Part shown: piece after piece, positions 28,185 to 37,183 of the stretch
Numbering within the stretch: position 1 is the stretch's first letter
Layout of the letters: each line of letters starts with the position of its first letter
Assembly (NCBI RefSeq): GCF_049257235.1
Contig: NZ_JBMMUF010000001.1
Location: forward strand, 372,001 to 436,000
Direction: 5' to 3'
From: Pseudoalteromonas sp049257235
Lineage (GTDB): Bacteria; Pseudomonadota; Gammaproteobacteria; Enterobacterales; Alteromonadaceae
DNA length: 64,000 nucleotides
The notes under the pieces: generated by a model
Seen by the model: only the letters and a program-made list of their open reading frames with translations
Told to the model about the DNA's origin: nothing
Databases searched by the model: none
Made by a program: the position numbers and the translations under genes

Positions 28185-28198
28185 ACTGGAATTAACCG

Positions 28199-29059
28199 TT
28201 AGTTATTAACTAATTTCTCAATAAAGAACTCGAGATGACCCGATGGCTGATTTGGAATGGGCCACTTCAGTGCTTTTGTTGCCAAGTTTTTGAGGGCGAC
28301 TGATGCTGGCGAGTTGGGGAAAAAGTCCACCACGGCTTTTTGACGACGCGTCGCCTTACGCATGTTTTCATCGTAGGGCACAGTTGCCACCAGCTCGAGG
28401 GCCACATCTAAAAATCGATCGGTTACTTTGGACAGCTTCGCAAATAAGTCCTGCCCTTCACGAAGGCTGCGAACCATATTGGCAACTATCTTAAATTTGT
28501 ACACACCGTGTTCTCGGCTTAGCACTTTAATAAGGGCGTAAGCATCGGTGATTGATGTTGGCTCATCACACACGACGACTAGCACATCTTGCGAGGCACG
28601 TGAGAAGCTCAGTACCATGTCAGATATACCCGCTGCGGTATCTACCACTAATACATCGAAGTCACTATCAAGTTCGCTGAATGCGCGAATAAGGCCTGCA
28701 TGTTCCGCAGGCGTCAGCTCAACCATACTTTGTGAGCCTGAGGTCGCAGGGGCAATTTGGATCCCCGCAGGGCCTGTGACCAAGATATCTCTTAAATCAC
28801 ACTCGCCGCTTAATACATGAGAAAGGTTCTTTTCCACGCGAAGACCAAGCATAACGTCGCAGTTTGCCAGCCCCAAGTCAGCATCGAGCACTAACACGCG
28901 CTTTCCTTGCTGCCCCATGGCAATGGCCAAGTTGAGCGAGACATTGGTTTTGCCCACGCCACCTTTACCCCCGGTGACTGCAATTACTTTTACGCCTTGA
29001 CTGTTATTTTGATTCATTCTTCGAAGGCCGCTTGCTTGATCGTGTACTGTGTTAATCAT
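28199..29059 (-). CDS. flhG: Flagellar number regulator FlhG (FleN)
   Basis: The 286-residue MinD/ParA-like ATPase has the deviant Walker A GGKGGVGKTN (residues 30-39). The N-terminal DQASGLRRM (7-15) is the conserved DQAxxLR helix by which FlhG stimulates FlhF GTPase. A C-terminal amphipathic region would bind membrane. It restricts the number of polar flagella and antagonises FlrA in Vibrio/Pseudomonas. It overlaps flhF by 8 nt. Confidence 0.96.
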   Translation of the reverse strand: MINTVHDQASGLRRMNQNNSQGVKVIAVTGGKGGVGKTNVSLNLAIAMGQQGKRVLVLDADLGLANCDVMLGLRVEKNLSHVLSGECDLRDILVTGPAGIQIAPATSGSQSMVELTPAEHAGLIRAFSELDSDFDVLVVDTAAGISDMVLSFSRASQDVLVVVCDEPTSITDAYALIKVLSREHGVYKFKIVANMVRSLREGQDLFAKLSKVTDRFLDVALELVATVPYDENMRKATRRQKAVVDFFPNSPASVALKNLATKALKWPIPNQPSGHLEFFIEKLVNN

Positions 29060-30569
29060 ACATTCCTACTGCTTGTGGCGCCACTGACTGACGCCCCATT
29101 GGAGCCGCTGTTTGTTTTGATTTTTGACGTTTAATAAACAATTGCTCAGCTTTTCTAACCATTTTTTCTGAGTTTGCTACGCGAATATCCTCTGGAACGC
29201 GCTGGCCGTTAGTAAGATACCCTATTGGCAAGCGATTTTGAATCGCTACACTAATAATCTCACCTAAACTTAGACTTTCATCAAGTTTGGTGAAAATACA
29301 ACCACTTAAGTCAACTTTTTTGAAGTGCTTAATAGTCTCTTGCAACACTTCATGTTGGGCTGTGGCACTGAGTACTAAATAACTGCGAATATCGGCTGAT
29401 GCACTGCGCATTAGCGTGTTCAATTGTTCGCTTAAACGTAAATCACGTTGGCTCATACCTGCTGTGTCAATTAATACTAGACGCTTATTACGAAGTTGAT
29501 AAAGCGTATCAGCAAGTTCATTGGCATCTTTCACCTGTTTTACTGGACAACCGATAATACGACCGTATGTTGCAAGCTGCTCGTAGGCCCCAATACGATA
29601 GGTGTCAGTGGTGATCAACGCGACATTATTAGCACCGTATTTTTGCGCACCAAGTGCCGCCAGTTTGGCAACCGTCGTGGTTTTGCCCACACCAGTTGGA
29701 CCCACTAATGCGTAAACACCACCATGGCGCAGAATTTCATTGTTCGTGGTGTGCATTTGCTTATGCATCATCTCCATTACCACATGCCACGCTTCTTTGC
29801 GCGACAAGTCGTCGGGCACATAACGCACCAATTGCTCCGCAACATCCGCATTAATACCCATACCTTGAAGGCGATCAATAAAGCAGGCGCGAGTTGGGTC
29901 GCGTCGCGCACGGTCTTGCTGAATTAAGCCTGACACTTGGTTCTCAAGCAGCTGACGAATCGCATTCATCTCTTCGCGCATCACCATCATTTCATCATGC
30001 TGTTCTTGGCGCGCTAAAGGGGCTTTTGCTTGAGCGGTAAAATCGTCAAAATCATCACCATCTAGGTCATCATCAAGATGGGTATTCACAGGTGCACTGT
30101 GCATTGCTGGTTGTGACATAGGAGCCGAAGCCCTAGAAGGCGCCGCAACCTGCTGCGCAGCAGTGTGATGGTTACCATCACCATGTGTGCGAGTTGCTGC
30201 TGTTAAGTCGATGCCTGATTGCGAAAACATATCTGCCAATGCGGCATTTTTAGGCTGAGGGTTTTGACGCTCCAGTAGGGCTTGCAATGAGTCTGCGACA
30301 CTACTTTGTTGGTCTTGCGGCTGTGGGCGCGCAAAACGTGTTTGCGGCTGAACCACACGACTTGGGTGTTGCACACTTGTTTTGGCTGCTGGAGCATTGC
30401 TCTGAGGTGCCTTAGGTGCCGCTGGACGTTCATGATCAATGGCCGCGACAATCTCAACGCCATCCGCCAATTTTTTGTTCGACATGATGACTGCATCAGC
30501 GCCAAGCTCATCTTTAACTTCTTTGAGCGCTGTGCGCATGTCTTTTGCAAAAAAACGTTTGATTTTCAT
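29052..30569 (-). CDS. flhF: Flagellar placement GTPase FlhF
   Basis: The SRP-type GTPase is 505 residues from the chosen start. The N-terminal B domain begins MKIKRFFAKDMRTAL, a long variable linker (about 50-200) is rich in Gln, Pro and Asp, and the NG domain has G1 GPTGVGKTTT (290-299), TTDTYRIGAYEQL and DTAGMSQRD. It directs flagellar assembly to the pole. The frame extends 33 nt upstream, but ATG 30569 has GAGGG 7-8 nt before it. Confidence 0.96.
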   Translation of the reverse strand: MKIKRFFAKDMRTALKEVKDELGADAVIMSNKKLADGVEIVAAIDHERPAAPKAPQSNAPAAKTSVQHPSRVVQPQTRFARPQPQDQQSSVADSLQALLERQNPQPKNAALADMFSQSGIDLTAATRTHGDGNHHTAAQQVAAPSRASAPMSQPAMHSAPVNTHLDDDLDGDDFDDFTAQAKAPLARQEQHDEMMVMREEMNAIRQLLENQVSGLIQQDRARRDPTRACFIDRLQGMGINADVAEQLVRYVPDDLSRKEAWHVVMEMMHKQMHTTNNEILRHGGVYALVGPTGVGKTTTVAKLAALGAQKYGANNVALITTDTYRIGAYEQLATYGRIIGCPVKQVKDANELADTLYQLRNKRLVLIDTAGMSQRDLRLSEQLNTLMRSASADIRSYLVLSATAQHEVLQETIKHFKKVDLSGCIFTKLDESLSLGEIISVAIQNRLPIGYLTNGQRVPEDIRVANSEKMVRKAEQLFIKRQKSKQTAAPMGRQSVAPQAVGMYD

Positions 30570-30645
30570 AAGTTCACCCTCTGCCAATCGGCACCTTACC
30601 AACTAGCTATTCATCGTGGTTTAGCCCTTAGGCATCACCGTTTGT

Positions 30646-32751
30646 TTATTGCTGTCCTACGGAGCTAACTATCTTAATTTGACGCTCATCTGGTACTTCT
30701 TGGTAAGACATTACCTTCAAGCCTGGAATGGTGTATTTAACAAAGCGTGATAACACCGTTCTAAGCATTCCCGAGGTCAATAAAATTGAAGGTTCACCAA
30801 TCATTTCTTGATTTTGGTGAGCTTCGCTAAGTGACGCTTGTAGTCGCTCAGCTAAGCCCGGCTCGATGCCTGCACCTTCGTCTCCCGCGTTCTGAAGTGA
30901 CTGATGCAACATCTGTTCCAACTCAGGCGCCAATGTTATGACAGGAATTTCAGGGCTTGCGCCGACCGCATCTTGAACAATTAAGCGGCGCAGAGAAATA
31001 CGCACTGCGGCTGTGAGTACATCAGGATCTTGGCTACGTGGACCATACTCCACGAGAGTTTGTACAATAGTACGCATATCACGAATTGCGACACCTTCAT
31101 TGAGTAAGTTTTGCAGCACTTTAACGACGGTCGTCAATGGCAAGACATCTGGTACAAGTCCTTCCACTAAGCGTGGATGGCTCTTACCAAGCATATCTAG
31201 CAAACTTTGTACTTCTTCATGCCCAAGTAACAAGGACGCATTATTGGTGAGTAATTGGCTAATATGCGTAGCCACAACGGTAGCTGCATCAACTACGGTA
31301 TACCCTAATGATTGCGCTTCATCTTTTTGATCTGGCTTAATCCATACAGCATCCAAGCCAAAGGCCGGATCCTTGGTTGCAACGCCATTGATAGGGCCAA
31401 ATACTTGACCCGGATTGATAGCGAGCTCATCGCCATGACTCAATTCACCGTCGCCACTGCCCACGCCCATCAAAGTGATGCGATAGGCATTAGGGTCTAA
31501 TTCTAAGTTGTCTCGAATATGTACAGGAGGTACTAAGAAACCAAACTCTTGGGATAGTTTTTTACGCACCCCTTTGATACGGCTCAGTAATTCCCCACCT
31601 TGTGCTTGGTCAACAAGTGGGATTAAACGATAGCCAACCTCTAAGCCGATGACGTCAACTTGTTGGACATCATCCCAGCCCAATTCACGAGGTTCATCTC
31701 GGGTTGCTACGTTAGTTCCAGTACCTTGTTTCGCATCCTCTTGCTCTTGTTCTTTGGCTAAACGTGCTTGTTTTTGTGAGTAGTAAGCAACGAAACCCAG
31801 CAATGCGCCAAGGCCAAGGAAAGCAATATGCGGCATACCTGGAACAAGACCCATGGTGATCAAAATACCCGACGCAACCCACAGGGCTTTATCGTTTCCT
31901 AGCTGGGCTTTAACTTGCTCACCCATGTTTTGCGATTCGTTTTGTCGGGTGACTACAATTGCGGTGCCGATAGACAGAAGCAATGACGGTAGTTGAGCAA
32001 CGAGGCCATCACCTATGGTTAGCAAGGTGTAGACTTCCATAGCTTGGGAAAATGGCAGGTCATGTTGGATCATGCCAACAAATAAACCACCGACGATGTT
32101 AATTACCAAGATCACGATACCCGCTATCGCATCGCCTTTAACGAATTTACTGGCACCGTCCATCGAGCCATAAAAATCTGCTTCGCGTGTGACTTCTTCA
32201 CGGCGCTCTCGCGCTTGCTCTGCACTGATAAATCCAGCATTCAAATCAGCATCAATAGCCATTTGTTTACCTGGCATCGCATCCAACGTAAAACGTGCTG
32301 ATACTTCAGAGATACGTCCAGCACCTTTGGTGATAACCACGAAGTTAATGATGATCAAAATTAGGAATACGACCAGACCAACTGCATAGTTGCCGCCGAT
32401 CACCACAGAACCGAATGCTTCAATTACTTTACCCGCTGCATCACCACCTTGGTGACCTTCAAGCAATACCACCCGGGTACTGGCAACGTTGAGAGCCAAG
32501 CGCATGATAGTTGCAACCAACAGCACCGCGGGGAACATGCCGAACTCCAGCGGCTTCATGGTATAGACCGTTACGAGTAATACCACTAGCGCAAGGGCGA
32601 TGTTGAATGAAAACAAGATATCGAGCAAAAACGGTGGCATCGGCAACACCACCATCGCCAGCGCAGCAAGCACTAATAACGGCGTACCAACCCCTTTGGC
32701 ATACTCTTTTCTATCTCGGTTAAGCTGGGTTAAAACGGCCTTGAAATCCAT
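30646..32751 (-). CDS. flhA: Flagellar export gate protein FlhA
   Basis: The 701-residue protein has eight N-terminal helices, the conserved FHIPEP loop region (VSARFTLDAMPGKQMAIDADLNAG) and a large C-terminal cytoplasmic domain that forms the nonameric ring receiving chaperone-substrate complexes. The length is normal. It is the first gene of the flhA-flhF-flhG-fliA-che operon. A sigma-54 promoter lies 40-56 nt upstream of its ATG. The Shine-Dalgarno is poor. Confidence 0.97.
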   Translation of the reverse strand: MDFKAVLTQLNRDRKEYAKGVGTPLLVLAALAMVVLPMPPFLLDILFSFNIALALVVLLVTVYTMKPLEFGMFPAVLLVATIMRLALNVASTRVVLLEGHQGGDAAGKVIEAFGSVVIGGNYAVGLVVFLILIIINFVVITKGAGRISEVSARFTLDAMPGKQMAIDADLNAGFISAEQARERREEVTREADFYGSMDGASKFVKGDAIAGIVILVINIVGGLFVGMIQHDLPFSQAMEVYTLLTIGDGLVAQLPSLLLSIGTAIVVTRQNESQNMGEQVKAQLGNDKALWVASGILITMGLVPGMPHIAFLGLGALLGFVAYYSQKQARLAKEQEQEDAKQGTGTNVATRDEPRELGWDDVQQVDVIGLEVGYRLIPLVDQAQGGELLSRIKGVRKKLSQEFGFLVPPVHIRDNLELDPNAYRITLMGVGSGDGELSHGDELAINPGQVFGPINGVATKDPAFGLDAVWIKPDQKDEAQSLGYTVVDAATVVATHISQLLTNNASLLLGHEEVQSLLDMLGKSHPRLVEGLVPDVLPLTTVVKVLQNLLNEGVAIRDMRTIVQTLVEYGPRSQDPDVLTAAVRISLRRLIVQDAVGASPEIPVITLAPELEQMLHQSLQNAGDEGAGIEPGLAERLQASLSEAHQNQEMIGEPSILLTSGMLRTVLSRFVKYTIPGLKVMSYQEVPDERQIKIVSSVGQQ

Positions 32752-32790
32752 AAAATGCGATCAGCAAAAAATTGACACTGATGCTGATTC

Positions 32791-32807
32791 TGCAAAGACT
32801 AGGCCAG
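32791..32807 (-). promoter_or_regulatory. Sigma-54 promoter of flhA
   Basis: On the minus strand CTGGCCTAGTCTTTGCA matches the -24/-12 consensus, TGGC at -24 and TTGCA at -12, with the obligatory GG-N10-GC spacing. The predicted start is about 28-30 nt before the flhA ATG. FlrA would be the expected activator. Confidence 0.7.
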
Positions 32808-32819
32808 CTTTGACTGGCC
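32802..32819. repeat. Inverted repeat overlapping the flhA -24 element
   Basis: GGCCAG-CTTTGA-CTGGCC, 6-bp perfect arms. It could be a weak flhB terminator stem or a regulator site at the promoter. No U-run follows on the minus strand (TAGTCTTTGC), so terminator function is doubtful. Confidence 0.4.
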
Positions 32820-32862
32820 ATTCTTTAGAGCATTCACATTGCGCGATTTTTGAACTTATTAC

Positions 32863-33132
32863 CTAGGGTCTGTTGACCTTTGCTGTGTGTTTTTGCAGCT
32901 GTCATTGGGGCATTTTGGCAAGGCAGAGCCTGCGTCGCATAGTCATTCTATGTAAGTCAGGCGATAACGCCGAAAAAATCCCCCAATGGCGCTGCCCAAA
33001 GGGTTCAACCAAAGGCTTACACTGCTCTGTCATGGGCTATTAACATAGCTCACTATGCAACATAACCCATTCCTTGCATTGAAAGCCTTTGATTTGAACA
33101 AAATTCATACTTCAAAGGTCAACAGACCCTAG
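32863..33132. mobile_element. MITE-like element, copy 1
   Basis: A 270-bp non-coding unit bounded by perfect 20-bp terminal inverted repeats, CTAGGGTCTGTTGACCTTTG at 32863-32882 and its exact complement at 33113-33132. If CTAG is the duplicated target the element proper is 32867-33128. It has internal inverted repeats: CATTGGGG near 32906 with CCCCAATG near 32980, and GTTCAACCAAAGGCTT with AAGCCTTTGATTTGAAC. It can therefore fold into a multi-arm structure. It contains no ORF of note. This is the look of a miniature inverted-repeat transposable element mobilised in trans; the CTAG target would fit an IS5-like transposase, but that is inference. Confidence 0.85.
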
Positions 33133-33397
33133 TATTGTTGACCTTTGCTGTGTGTTTTTGCAGCTGTCATTGGGGCATTTTGGCAAGGCAGAGCCTGCGT
33201 CGCATAGTCATTCTATGTAAGTCAGGCGATAACGCCGAAAAAATCCCCCAATGGCGCTGCCCAAAGGGTTCAACCAAAGGCTTGCACTGCTCTGTCATGG
33301 GCTATTAACATAGCTCACTATGCAACATAACCCATTCCTTGCATTGAAAGCCTTTGATTTGAACAAAATTCATACTTCAAAGGTCAACAAACCCTAG
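33133..33397. mobile_element. MITE-like element, copy 2 (tandem)
   Basis: From 33136 to 33397 this is identical to copy 1 (32871-33132, period 265) except for A to G at 33284 and G to A at 33390. The left terminal repeat has lost its outermost bases (TATTGTTGACC instead of GGTCTGTTGACC), while the right terminal repeat and CTAG are kept. The two copies abut directly. The right-hand CTAG overlaps the flhB stop codon (minus strand TAG at 33396-33394). Confidence 0.85.
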
Positions 33398-34524
33398 TAT
33401 TTATAATCGTCTGGGATAGGAAGACTATCGCTGAGTTTGGTAGGTCGTTTACCACGCCCTTTTTGGAAGCGCTTAAGTTGATACACATAGGCAAGCACTT
33501 GCGCTACTGCAGTAAACAATTGCTCTGGTATTTGCTCACCCACTTCGGTGGTGTGGAAAAGCGCACGGGTGAGCATCGGCGACTCAACAATGGGAACATC
33601 ATTGCCCTTGGCAATTTTTCGTATTTGCAGAGCGAGTTCATCACCACCTTTAGCGACCATAATGGGGGCACCCGCTTTGTCGGTGTCGTATTTTAGCGCC
33701 ACGGAGTAGTGTGTCGGGTTGGTAACCACCACGTCTGCATCGGGCACTTCTTGCATCATGCGTCGCTGCGACATTTCACGTTGTGTGCGACGAATACGCG
33801 CCTTAATTTGCGGATCACCTTCAGCGTTTTTGTACTCATCTTTGACTTCTTGCAGGGTCATTTTCAGCTGCTTGTGATGGGTGTGACTTTGATAAGGGAC
33901 GTCAATCGCTGAGACCACAAGCATGGTGCAGCTTAATGCTAAAAACATCCAAGAGATAATCTCTAATGCATGTGCAATATTACCCGGCATGGTCTCAATA
34001 CTCAGATGCAAAATCTCATAAAAATACATTTTTATAAGAAATACCGCACAAGCAGCGACCAAGGAAAACTTTAAAAGTGCTTTGACTAATTCCACCGCAG
34101 CTTGCGGCCCAAGCATACGTTTGAGCCCTTTTGCAGGTGACAATTTACTCGCTTTAGGCGCCATTGCTTGCCAAGAGAAGTTAAAGCCCCCAAGCATGGT
34201 ATTGCCGATAAAGGCCGCGAAAATAATCACCAAGACAAACATCCCTAGGGGGTATATCAGAGAATCCCCTACCGCTCCCCAAGCCGCAAACATTTTGGTG
34301 GTGTCATAGGTTTCATTGCGACTGAGACTCAGCATGCGCTCCATGATAGTGTATAAACCATGGCCGATATCTGGGCCATAAATTAATATAGACACCGCAG
34401 ACATGATCAACACAAACGTAGTGCCCAACTCTTTAGAGCGGGCTATTTGCCCCTTTTTCTTCGCCTCTTGCAGCTTTTTGGGCGTGGGTTCTTCGGTACG
34501 TTCTTGACCTGAATCTTCTGCCAT
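33394..34524 (-). CDS. flhB: Flagellar export switch protein FlhB
   Basis: The 376-residue protein has four membrane helices, a cytoplasmic linker and the autocleavage site N269-P270-T271-H272 (VVVTNPTHYSVALKYD). A conserved end reads LPIPDDYKY. Cleavage switches export from hook to filament substrates with FliK. The stop TAG lies in the terminal CTAG of the adjacent mobile element, and the protein ends at the expected place, so the insertion spared the gene. Confidence 0.97.
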   Translation of the reverse strand: MAEDSGQERTEEPTPKKLQEAKKKGQIARSKELGTTFVLIMSAVSILIYGPDIGHGLYTIMERMLSLSRNETYDTTKMFAAWGAVGDSLIYPLGMFVLVIIFAAFIGNTMLGGFNFSWQAMAPKASKLSPAKGLKRMLGPQAAVELVKALLKFSLVAACAVFLIKMYFYEILHLSIETMPGNIAHALEIISWMFLALSCTMLVVSAIDVPYQSHTHHKQLKMTLQEVKDEYKNAEGDPQIKARIRRTQREMSQRRMMQEVPDADVVVTNPTHYSVALKYDTDKAGAPIMVAKGGDELALQIRKIAKGNDVPIVESPMLTRALFHTTEVGEQIPEQLFTAVAQVLAYVYQLKRFQKGRGKRPTKLSDSLPIPDDYKY

Positions 34525-34533
34525 AACAAGTCC

Positions 34534-35313
34534 TTACGGAGCACAACCGACCATAGAGCACATTAACTCAACCATGCGTAACCATTGTGCCTCAAATTGT
34601 GCCATGAAATTACCTAACGTAGCCCAAATGATGGTTAAACCCGATACCAGTGTAAATGGGAAACCGATTGAGAAAATATTCAGTTGTGGCGACGCTCGCG
34701 TCATTACCCCAAAGGATAAATTGATCACCAACATTGCAGTTAAAGGAGCCAGTGCCAACACCAGCGCCGATGCAAACATCCAACCACCCCAATTGACTAT
34801 GTCCCAATAGTGATCAACCGCCCACCACGAGCCATCAATGGGCACCGCAATAAAGCTGTGCACTATCATTTGGATCATCATCAAATGACCGTTAAGTACA
34901 AAAAACAATATAGTCGTCAATATCAAGTAAAACTGACCAACGGCGGGCACATTCAGACCATTACTTGGGTCAACAACCGAGGCAAAACCCAAGCCTGTTT
35001 GCATCGCTAATATTTGCCCTGCAATGATAAAGGTATTAAGTAACAACAGTGACGCAAAGCCCATGGCAACACCTATTAGAAGCTGTTGCACCACGACGAG
35101 GATCATTTCAAAGGAAAACAAATTGGTAAATTGCACAGGGGGTAATACGGGGACTGCCACCATAACAATAACCAGTCCCAAACCAAGTTTGACTCGAGAC
35201 GGAACATTCCTAGCACCAATCCCCGCCATTACCATCAACATAGCAAGCACACGAATAAGTGGTAGTAGGTAATCACTTAGCCATTGTAATATGGTAGTAA
35301 AAGGGTATTCCAT
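34534..35313 (-). CDS. fliR: Flagellar export gate protein FliR
   Basis: The 259-residue protein has six predicted helices and FliR motifs such as LAMLMVMAGIGARNVPSRVKLGL and GQILAMQTGLGFASVVDPSNG. It forms the export gate with FliP and FliQ. ATG 35313 follows the fliQ stop by 2 nt; an in-frame GTG at 35316 is possible. Confidence 0.96.
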   Translation of the reverse strand: MEYPFTTILQWLSDYLLPLIRVLAMLMVMAGIGARNVPSRVKLGLGLVIVMVAVPVLPPVQFTNLFSFEMILVVVQQLLIGVAMGFASLLLLNTFIIAGQILAMQTGLGFASVVDPSNGLNVPAVGQFYLILTTILFFVLNGHLMMIQMIVHSFIAVPIDGSWWAVDHYWDIVNWGGWMFASALVLALAPLTAMLVINLSFGVMTRASPQLNIFSIGFPFTLVSGLTIIWATLGNFMAQFEAQWLRMVELMCSMVGCAP

Positions 35314-35315
35314 CA

Positions 35316-35585
35316 CTACCCCGCTATTTCGGGGATCGACATTACCAAGCGGTTGAAAAAGTCCATCAACTCCTGTGTGAACCAGTGTCCACCAATAATC
35401 AGTACAGTCAAAGTTATTAACAGGCGAGGTAAAAAACTCAAGGTTTGTTCATTGATAGATGTTGCGGCCTGAAACACCGCGACCACAAGACCAACAATAA
35501 GACCTGGAACGATAATCGCCGCAACGAGTTTGATTACCAAAAACAAGGCATCACTGAGAATATCGACGAAAATTCCCGGTTCCAT
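35316..35585 (-). CDS. fliQ: Flagellar export gate protein FliQ
   Basis: The 89-residue, two-helix protein (about 14-38 and 51-72) has the conserved QAATSINEQTLSFLPRL loop between the helices. The size is standard. It lies directly between fliP and fliR. Confidence 0.96.
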   Translation of the reverse strand: MEPGIFVDILSDALFLVIKLVAAIIVPGLIVGLVVAVFQAATSINEQTLSFLPRLLITLTVLIIGGHWFTQELMDFFNRLVMSIPEIAG

Positions 35586-35587
35586 AG

Positions 35588-36331
35588 TTAAGTCCCCAAG
35601 CCAAAACTGCGTGCCAATGTCCCCATCACCAAAGACCAGCCATCGACCAGAACAAACAGCATGATTTTAAATGGTAACGATACAATCATGGGCGAGAGCA
35701 TCATCATACCCATGGCCATCAGGACACTGGCCACCACCAAATCCACTATCAAAAATGGAATAAAGAACATGAAACCGATAATGAAAGCCGTTTGCAGCTC
35801 GCTAGTAACAAAAGCTGGGATCACTACAATCAGCGGCGTATCTTCAGGTGAGTCTAATTGCTCATAACCTGCTATTTTTGCGAATGTCTCTAGATCACTG
35901 ATGCGGGTTTGCGAGAGCATGAATGCTTTCATTGGTTGCTTTGCCGCTTCAAGCGCTTCCATGGATGTCATGCGCTCATCCAAATAAGGCGCGATTGCTT
36001 GGTCATGCACTTGATTATAGATTGGCGCCATAATGAAAATACTCAAAAACAGCGACATTCCCAGTAACACCTGATTGGACGGTGTTTGTTGTAAACCAAT
36101 CGCTTGGCGCAAAATAGCCAATACCACAATAATGCGGGTAAATGAGGTCATCATAATCACAGCGGCTGGAATAAAACTCAGCGCCGTCATGATGGCTAAT
36201 ACTTGTAAAGTAACGGAATAATCTTGGCTGCCATCGGCATTGGTTGTCACGGTAATTGCGGGCATTCCTTGCTCTGCAAATACGGATGGGCTAAGGAGCA
36301 TAGCGCAAAAAAGTATTAGCCAATATTTCAT
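35588..36331 (-). CDS. fliP: Flagellar export gate protein FliP
   Basis: The 247-residue precursor begins with a cleavable signal peptide (ending SVFAEQG) followed by four helices and the large periplasmic loop. Conserved segments include MMTSFTRIIVVLAILRQAIG, TPSNQVLLGMSLFLS and the C-terminal FKIMLFVLVDGWSLVMGTL. It nucleates the export gate. Confidence 0.97.
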   Translation of the reverse strand: MKYWLILFCAMLLSPSVFAEQGMPAITVTTNADGSQDYSVTLQVLAIMTALSFIPAAVIMMTSFTRIIVVLAILRQAIGLQQTPSNQVLLGMSLFLSIFIMAPIYNQVHDQAIAPYLDERMTSMEALEAAKQPMKAFMLSQTRISDLETFAKIAGYEQLDSPEDTPLIVVIPAFVTSELQTAFIIGFMFFIPFLIVDLVVASVLMAMGMMMLSPMIVSLPFKIMLFVLVDGWSLVMGTLARSFGLGT

Positions 36332-36335
36332 AATC

Positions 36336-36737
36336 TTAGGTCTTATTTTTAGTATTAAGTATGTGGCTCAGTTGTTTCGCCAAGGGCGTCATTTCACGCT
36401 CTGACAAAGGTTTTTCTAGCTCATATAAGTAATTAATAGCATTGGGTGTTACACCCAACAAATGCTGCTTGTTATCAATTTCTACCACTAATAAGCGCTC
36501 TTTGGTACCTAAAGCCAACGTACGAACGACTTTGAAGTCGGCAGAAGCGGTCATATTTGGGTTCAAACGCTTAACAAAAAAGGCCAAAATCAAGATGGTG
36601 ATCACCACCAAGGCCAAAGACATCAGCATGGAAAGTAGGTCTAGATTTAATCCAGTCCCAGTTTGCGCCGTCCCCGTATTGGCACACCCCCACAGCGGGA
36701 GCATTGCAATCATTAACAAGATAACAGCGCGGCTCAT
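36336..36737 (-). CDS. fliO: Flagellar assembly protein FliO
   Basis: The 133-residue protein has an N-terminal signal-like segment with a possible lipobox (LPLWGC, Cys18), a membrane helix (about 35-55) and a short cytoplasmic domain (KVVRTLALGTKERLLVVEIDNKQHLLGVT) typical of FliO. It assists FliP assembly. It overlaps fliN by 4 nt. Confidence 0.93.
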   Translation of the reverse strand: MSRAVILLMIAMLPLWGCANTGTAQTGTGLNLDLLSMLMSLALVVITILILAFFVKRLNPNMTASADFKVVRTLALGTKERLLVVEIDNKQHLLGVTPNAINYLYELEKPLSEREMTPLAKQLSHILNTKNKT

Positions 36738-37141
36738 CGTAGCTTCTTGATACGCTCTACTTGGCTAATAACGTCCGTTAAACGTATGCCAAATTTGTCG
36801 TTCACTACAACCACTTCGCCATGGGCAATCAAGGTGCCGTTGACTAATACATCCAGTGGCTCACCAGCAACGCGGTCAAGCTCAACCACTGAACCTTGGT
36901 TTAGCTGTAATAAATTACGGATATTAATTTTCGAGCGGCCCACTTCCATCGAAATGGTCACTGGAATATCTAATATGGTATCTAGCTTGCGCTTTTCTTC
37001 TGCCGTTACTGGTTTGTCACCAGCAGATAGCTCATCCAGCTCAGCAACTTGTGCATCATCGCCTTGTTCGCCACCTTCGCCTTCTTCAGCTTCGGCTAGG
37101 GCTGCTGCCCATTCGTCCATGGTATCTTGATCATCGCTCAT
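36734..37141 (-). CDS. fliN: Flagellar switch protein FliN
   Basis: The protein is 135 residues from the ATG at 37141. An acidic N-terminal tail (about 1-50) precedes the SpoA domain (LDTILDIPVTISMEVGRSKI, then GSVVELDRVAGEPLDVLVNG). It forms the C-ring with FliM. A TTG nine bases upstream is excluded because the AGAGG site would touch it; the ATG has this site at 9 nt. Confidence 0.96.
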   Translation of the reverse strand: MSDDQDTMDEWAAALAEAEEGEGGEQGDDAQVAELDELSAGDKPVTAEEKRKLDTILDIPVTISMEVGRSKINIRNLLQLNQGSVVELDRVAGEPLDVLVNGTLIAHGEVVVVNDKFGIRLTDVISQVERIKKLR

Positions 37142-37183
37142 TACATACAACCTCTGTTGCTACGCATAATCACTATGCGCTAT

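Noticed and set aside
32802..32819. GGCCAG hairpin as the flhB terminator
   Set aside because: No U-tract on the minus strand and it overlaps the flhA -24 element; kept only as an inverted repeat.
32863..33397. CRISPR array or integron attachment sites
   Set aside because: Only two ~265-bp direct copies without spacers, and no cas or integrase genes; terminal inverted repeats indicate a transposable unit.
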